DNA from: Methanoregulaceae archaeon
Lineage (GTDB): Archaea > Halobacteriota > Methanomicrobia > Methanomicrobiales > Methanospirillaceae
DNA: 15,341 nt
Direction of reading: 5' to 3'
NCBI GenBank assembly: GCA_025453715.1
Contig: JALOPT010000019.1
Coordinates: 1 to 15,341 of the forward strand
Position 1 is the stretch's first letter; every line of letters starts with the position of its first letter. The position numbers were made by a program, and so were the translations under genes. Shown here piece after piece: positions 14,293 through 15,341 of this stretch. The notes beneath the pieces were generated by a model, which did no database searches, was not told where the DNA came from, and saw only the letters and a program-made list of their open reading frames with translations.

Positions 14293-15341
14293 ATGACCAA
14301 GAATTCACACTATTTACTGATCGTTGCACTGATGGTGTTGCTCGTTGCCGCGGCAGGATTTGCCGGTTGTACCGGTACCACACCAGCTACCCAGCAGGTT
14401 ACCCCTGTTGCAACTGTGACCACATCCCAGCCGGTAAGCACACCAGCCGCTACACCGGTTTTTACTGCTGTAGCAACCCCGGTAAAGCCATCAGGGCCAC
14501 CACAGACCCTGCTGATCGCCACAACAACAAGCCTCTATGATACGGGACTCCTTGACTATCTCCAGCCGATGTTTGAACAGCAGTATGGAACGAAGCTGAA
14601 GATCACCTCGCAGGGGACCGGAAAGGCAATAGAACTCGCAAAACGTGGTGATGCTGACATCCTTCTCGTCCATGACCCGGCTAGCGAAATGCAGTTCATG
14701 GAGAATGGCACTGGGCTGAACCGCCGGACATTTGCCGACAATTACTTCGTGATCGTCGGACCTGCAAGTGACCCCGCAGGTATCAAGGGAATGACTCCTG
14801 AAGAGGCATTCAAGAAGATCCTGGCCGAAGGTAAGAAAGGGACACCGGGTGTTTCATTTGTCTCAAGAGGTGACGGGTCCGGAACTCATTCAGCCGAAAA
14901 GAGGATCTGGTCTAATGCGAAGTATAACTATGCAAAGGATGTCCAGAAATCAGGAAGTTGGTATATAGAGGCCGGCAAGGGCATGGGAGAAACGCTCCAG
15001 ATGGCCAGCGAGAAAGGAGCATATACACTCACTGACGAAGGGACCTACCTCGCCTACAAGGGAAAACTGAAACTTGATCCGATTGTTTCACAGGGTGATT
15101 CTCTCTTAAATGTCTACAGCGTCATGACAGTATACAACCCGAAACAGCCGGTTGAAAAGATCAAGGCTTCCAACGACTTCGTTAACTTCCTGATAGCACC
15201 TGACACCCAGGCAGCAATTGCAGCCTATGGGAAGGATAAGTACGGCAAGGGCCTCTTTACCCCGATTACTGCAGGAGTGCCGAAAGGAATACCCGCCACT
15301 ATCCCGGTAGATTACACAACGCCTGCTGTTGCAACGAAACC
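14293..15341 (+). CDS. tupA: Tungstate ABC transporter substrate-binding lipoprotein TupA (3' end missing)
   Basis: This is the extracytoplasmic receptor of a TupABC importer that captures tungstate (or molybdate). The frame is open for 349 codons and runs off the window. Residues 1-25 form a signal peptide with a hydrophobic core and a lipobox FAGC, giving lipid attachment at Cys26. A Thr/Pro/Val-rich linker follows (27-70), typical of archaeal surface lipoproteins. The binding domain starts with LLIATTTSLYDTGLLDYL (73-90), where TTTS (77-80) is the usual oxyanion-contacting strand. GTGKAIELAKRGDADILLVH and FVSRGDGSGTH are hallmark TupA strings. The family normally ends soon after YGKxKYGKxLF; here the chain continues past GKGLFTPI with a Pro/Thr/Val-rich tail still open at the window edge. 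The ATG at 14293 is the only start that preserves the signal peptide; no Shine-Dalgarno sequence is seen. The tupBC genes would be expected downstream, outside the window. Confidence 0.94.
   Translation, partial: MTKNSHYLLIVALMVLLVAAAGFAGCTGTTPATQQVTPVATVTTSQPVSTPAATPVFTAVATPVKPSGPPQTLLIATTTSLYDTGLLDYLQPMFEQQYGTKLKITSQGTGKAIELAKRGDADILLVHDPASEMQFMENGTGLNRRTFADNYFVIVGPASDPAGIKGMTPEEAFKKILAEGKKGTPGVSFVSRGDGSGTHSAEKRIWSNAKYNYAKDVQKSGSWYIEAGKGMGETLQMASEKGAYTLTDEGTYLAYKGKLKLDPIVSQGDSLLNVYSVMTVYNPKQPVEKIKASNDFVNFLIAPDTQAAIAAYGKDKYGKGLFTPITAGVPKGIPATIPVDYTTPAVATK

Overview
The window looks like chromosomal DNA from a methanogenic archaeon, most likely of the order Methanomicrobiales (Methanoregula/Methanosphaerula-like). 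This is inferred from gene content and sequence style, not from a database search. The evidence is an archaeal NreA repair protein with a PCNA-binding tail, an archaeal-type ATP-dependent DNA ligase, a REC-PAS-GAF histidine kinase with a VHDIND-type H box, a Thr/Pro-rich archaeal lipoprotein, AT-rich TATA-like boxes about 25 bp ahead of several starts, and a GGTGATC-type ribosome binding site. No RNA gene, CRISPR array, insertion sequence or clear prophage feature was seen.

Layout. Positions 1-2355 hold the 3' part of a multidomain sensor kinase on the + strand. Positions 2491-3846 (+) encode a bifunctional mannose-1-phosphate guanylyltransferase/mannose-6-phosphate isomerase. Facing it two bases away, 3849-5081 (-) encodes a GDP-mannose 4,6-dehydratase-like enzyme. 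Together these two make GDP-mannose and probably a GDP-6-deoxyhexose for glycan or S-layer decoration. Positions 5248-7442 (+) form a two-gene operon with an ATGA overlap: a conserved archaeal protein of unknown function (DUF2117-like, with a C-terminus resembling a TOPRIM domain), then NreA. The ATP-dependent DNA ligase at 7497-9131 (-) converges on it, making a small DNA-repair neighbourhood. Positions 9282-10478 (+) hold a helical, TPR-like protein of unknown role with a leaderless-type promoter. Positions 10520-11308 (-) hold a YycJ/WalJ-like metallo-beta-lactamase-fold hydrolase, and 11433-12863 (-) an aldehyde dehydrogenase.

The right end is a divergent molybdenum/tungsten module. One arm is a TTG-started MobB protein fused through a Cys-containing linker to a degenerate MoaE-like domain (13134-13994, -). 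The other is TupA, the tungstate-binding lipoprotein of an ABC importer (14293 onward, +, running off the window). Methanogens need a tungsto- or molybdopterin guanine dinucleotide cofactor for formylmethanofuran dehydrogenase and formate dehydrogenase, so uptake and cofactor assembly fit together. The 298-bp gap between them carries four tandem 12-bp repeats followed by a perfect dyad. This is a good candidate operator for a metal-oxyanion regulator.

Items most worth following up are the repeat/dyad array upstream of tupA, the MobB-MoaE-like fusion, the TOPRIM-like signature in the nreA partner gene, and the long inverted repeat with GTGATA dyads upstream of the aldehyde dehydrogenase.
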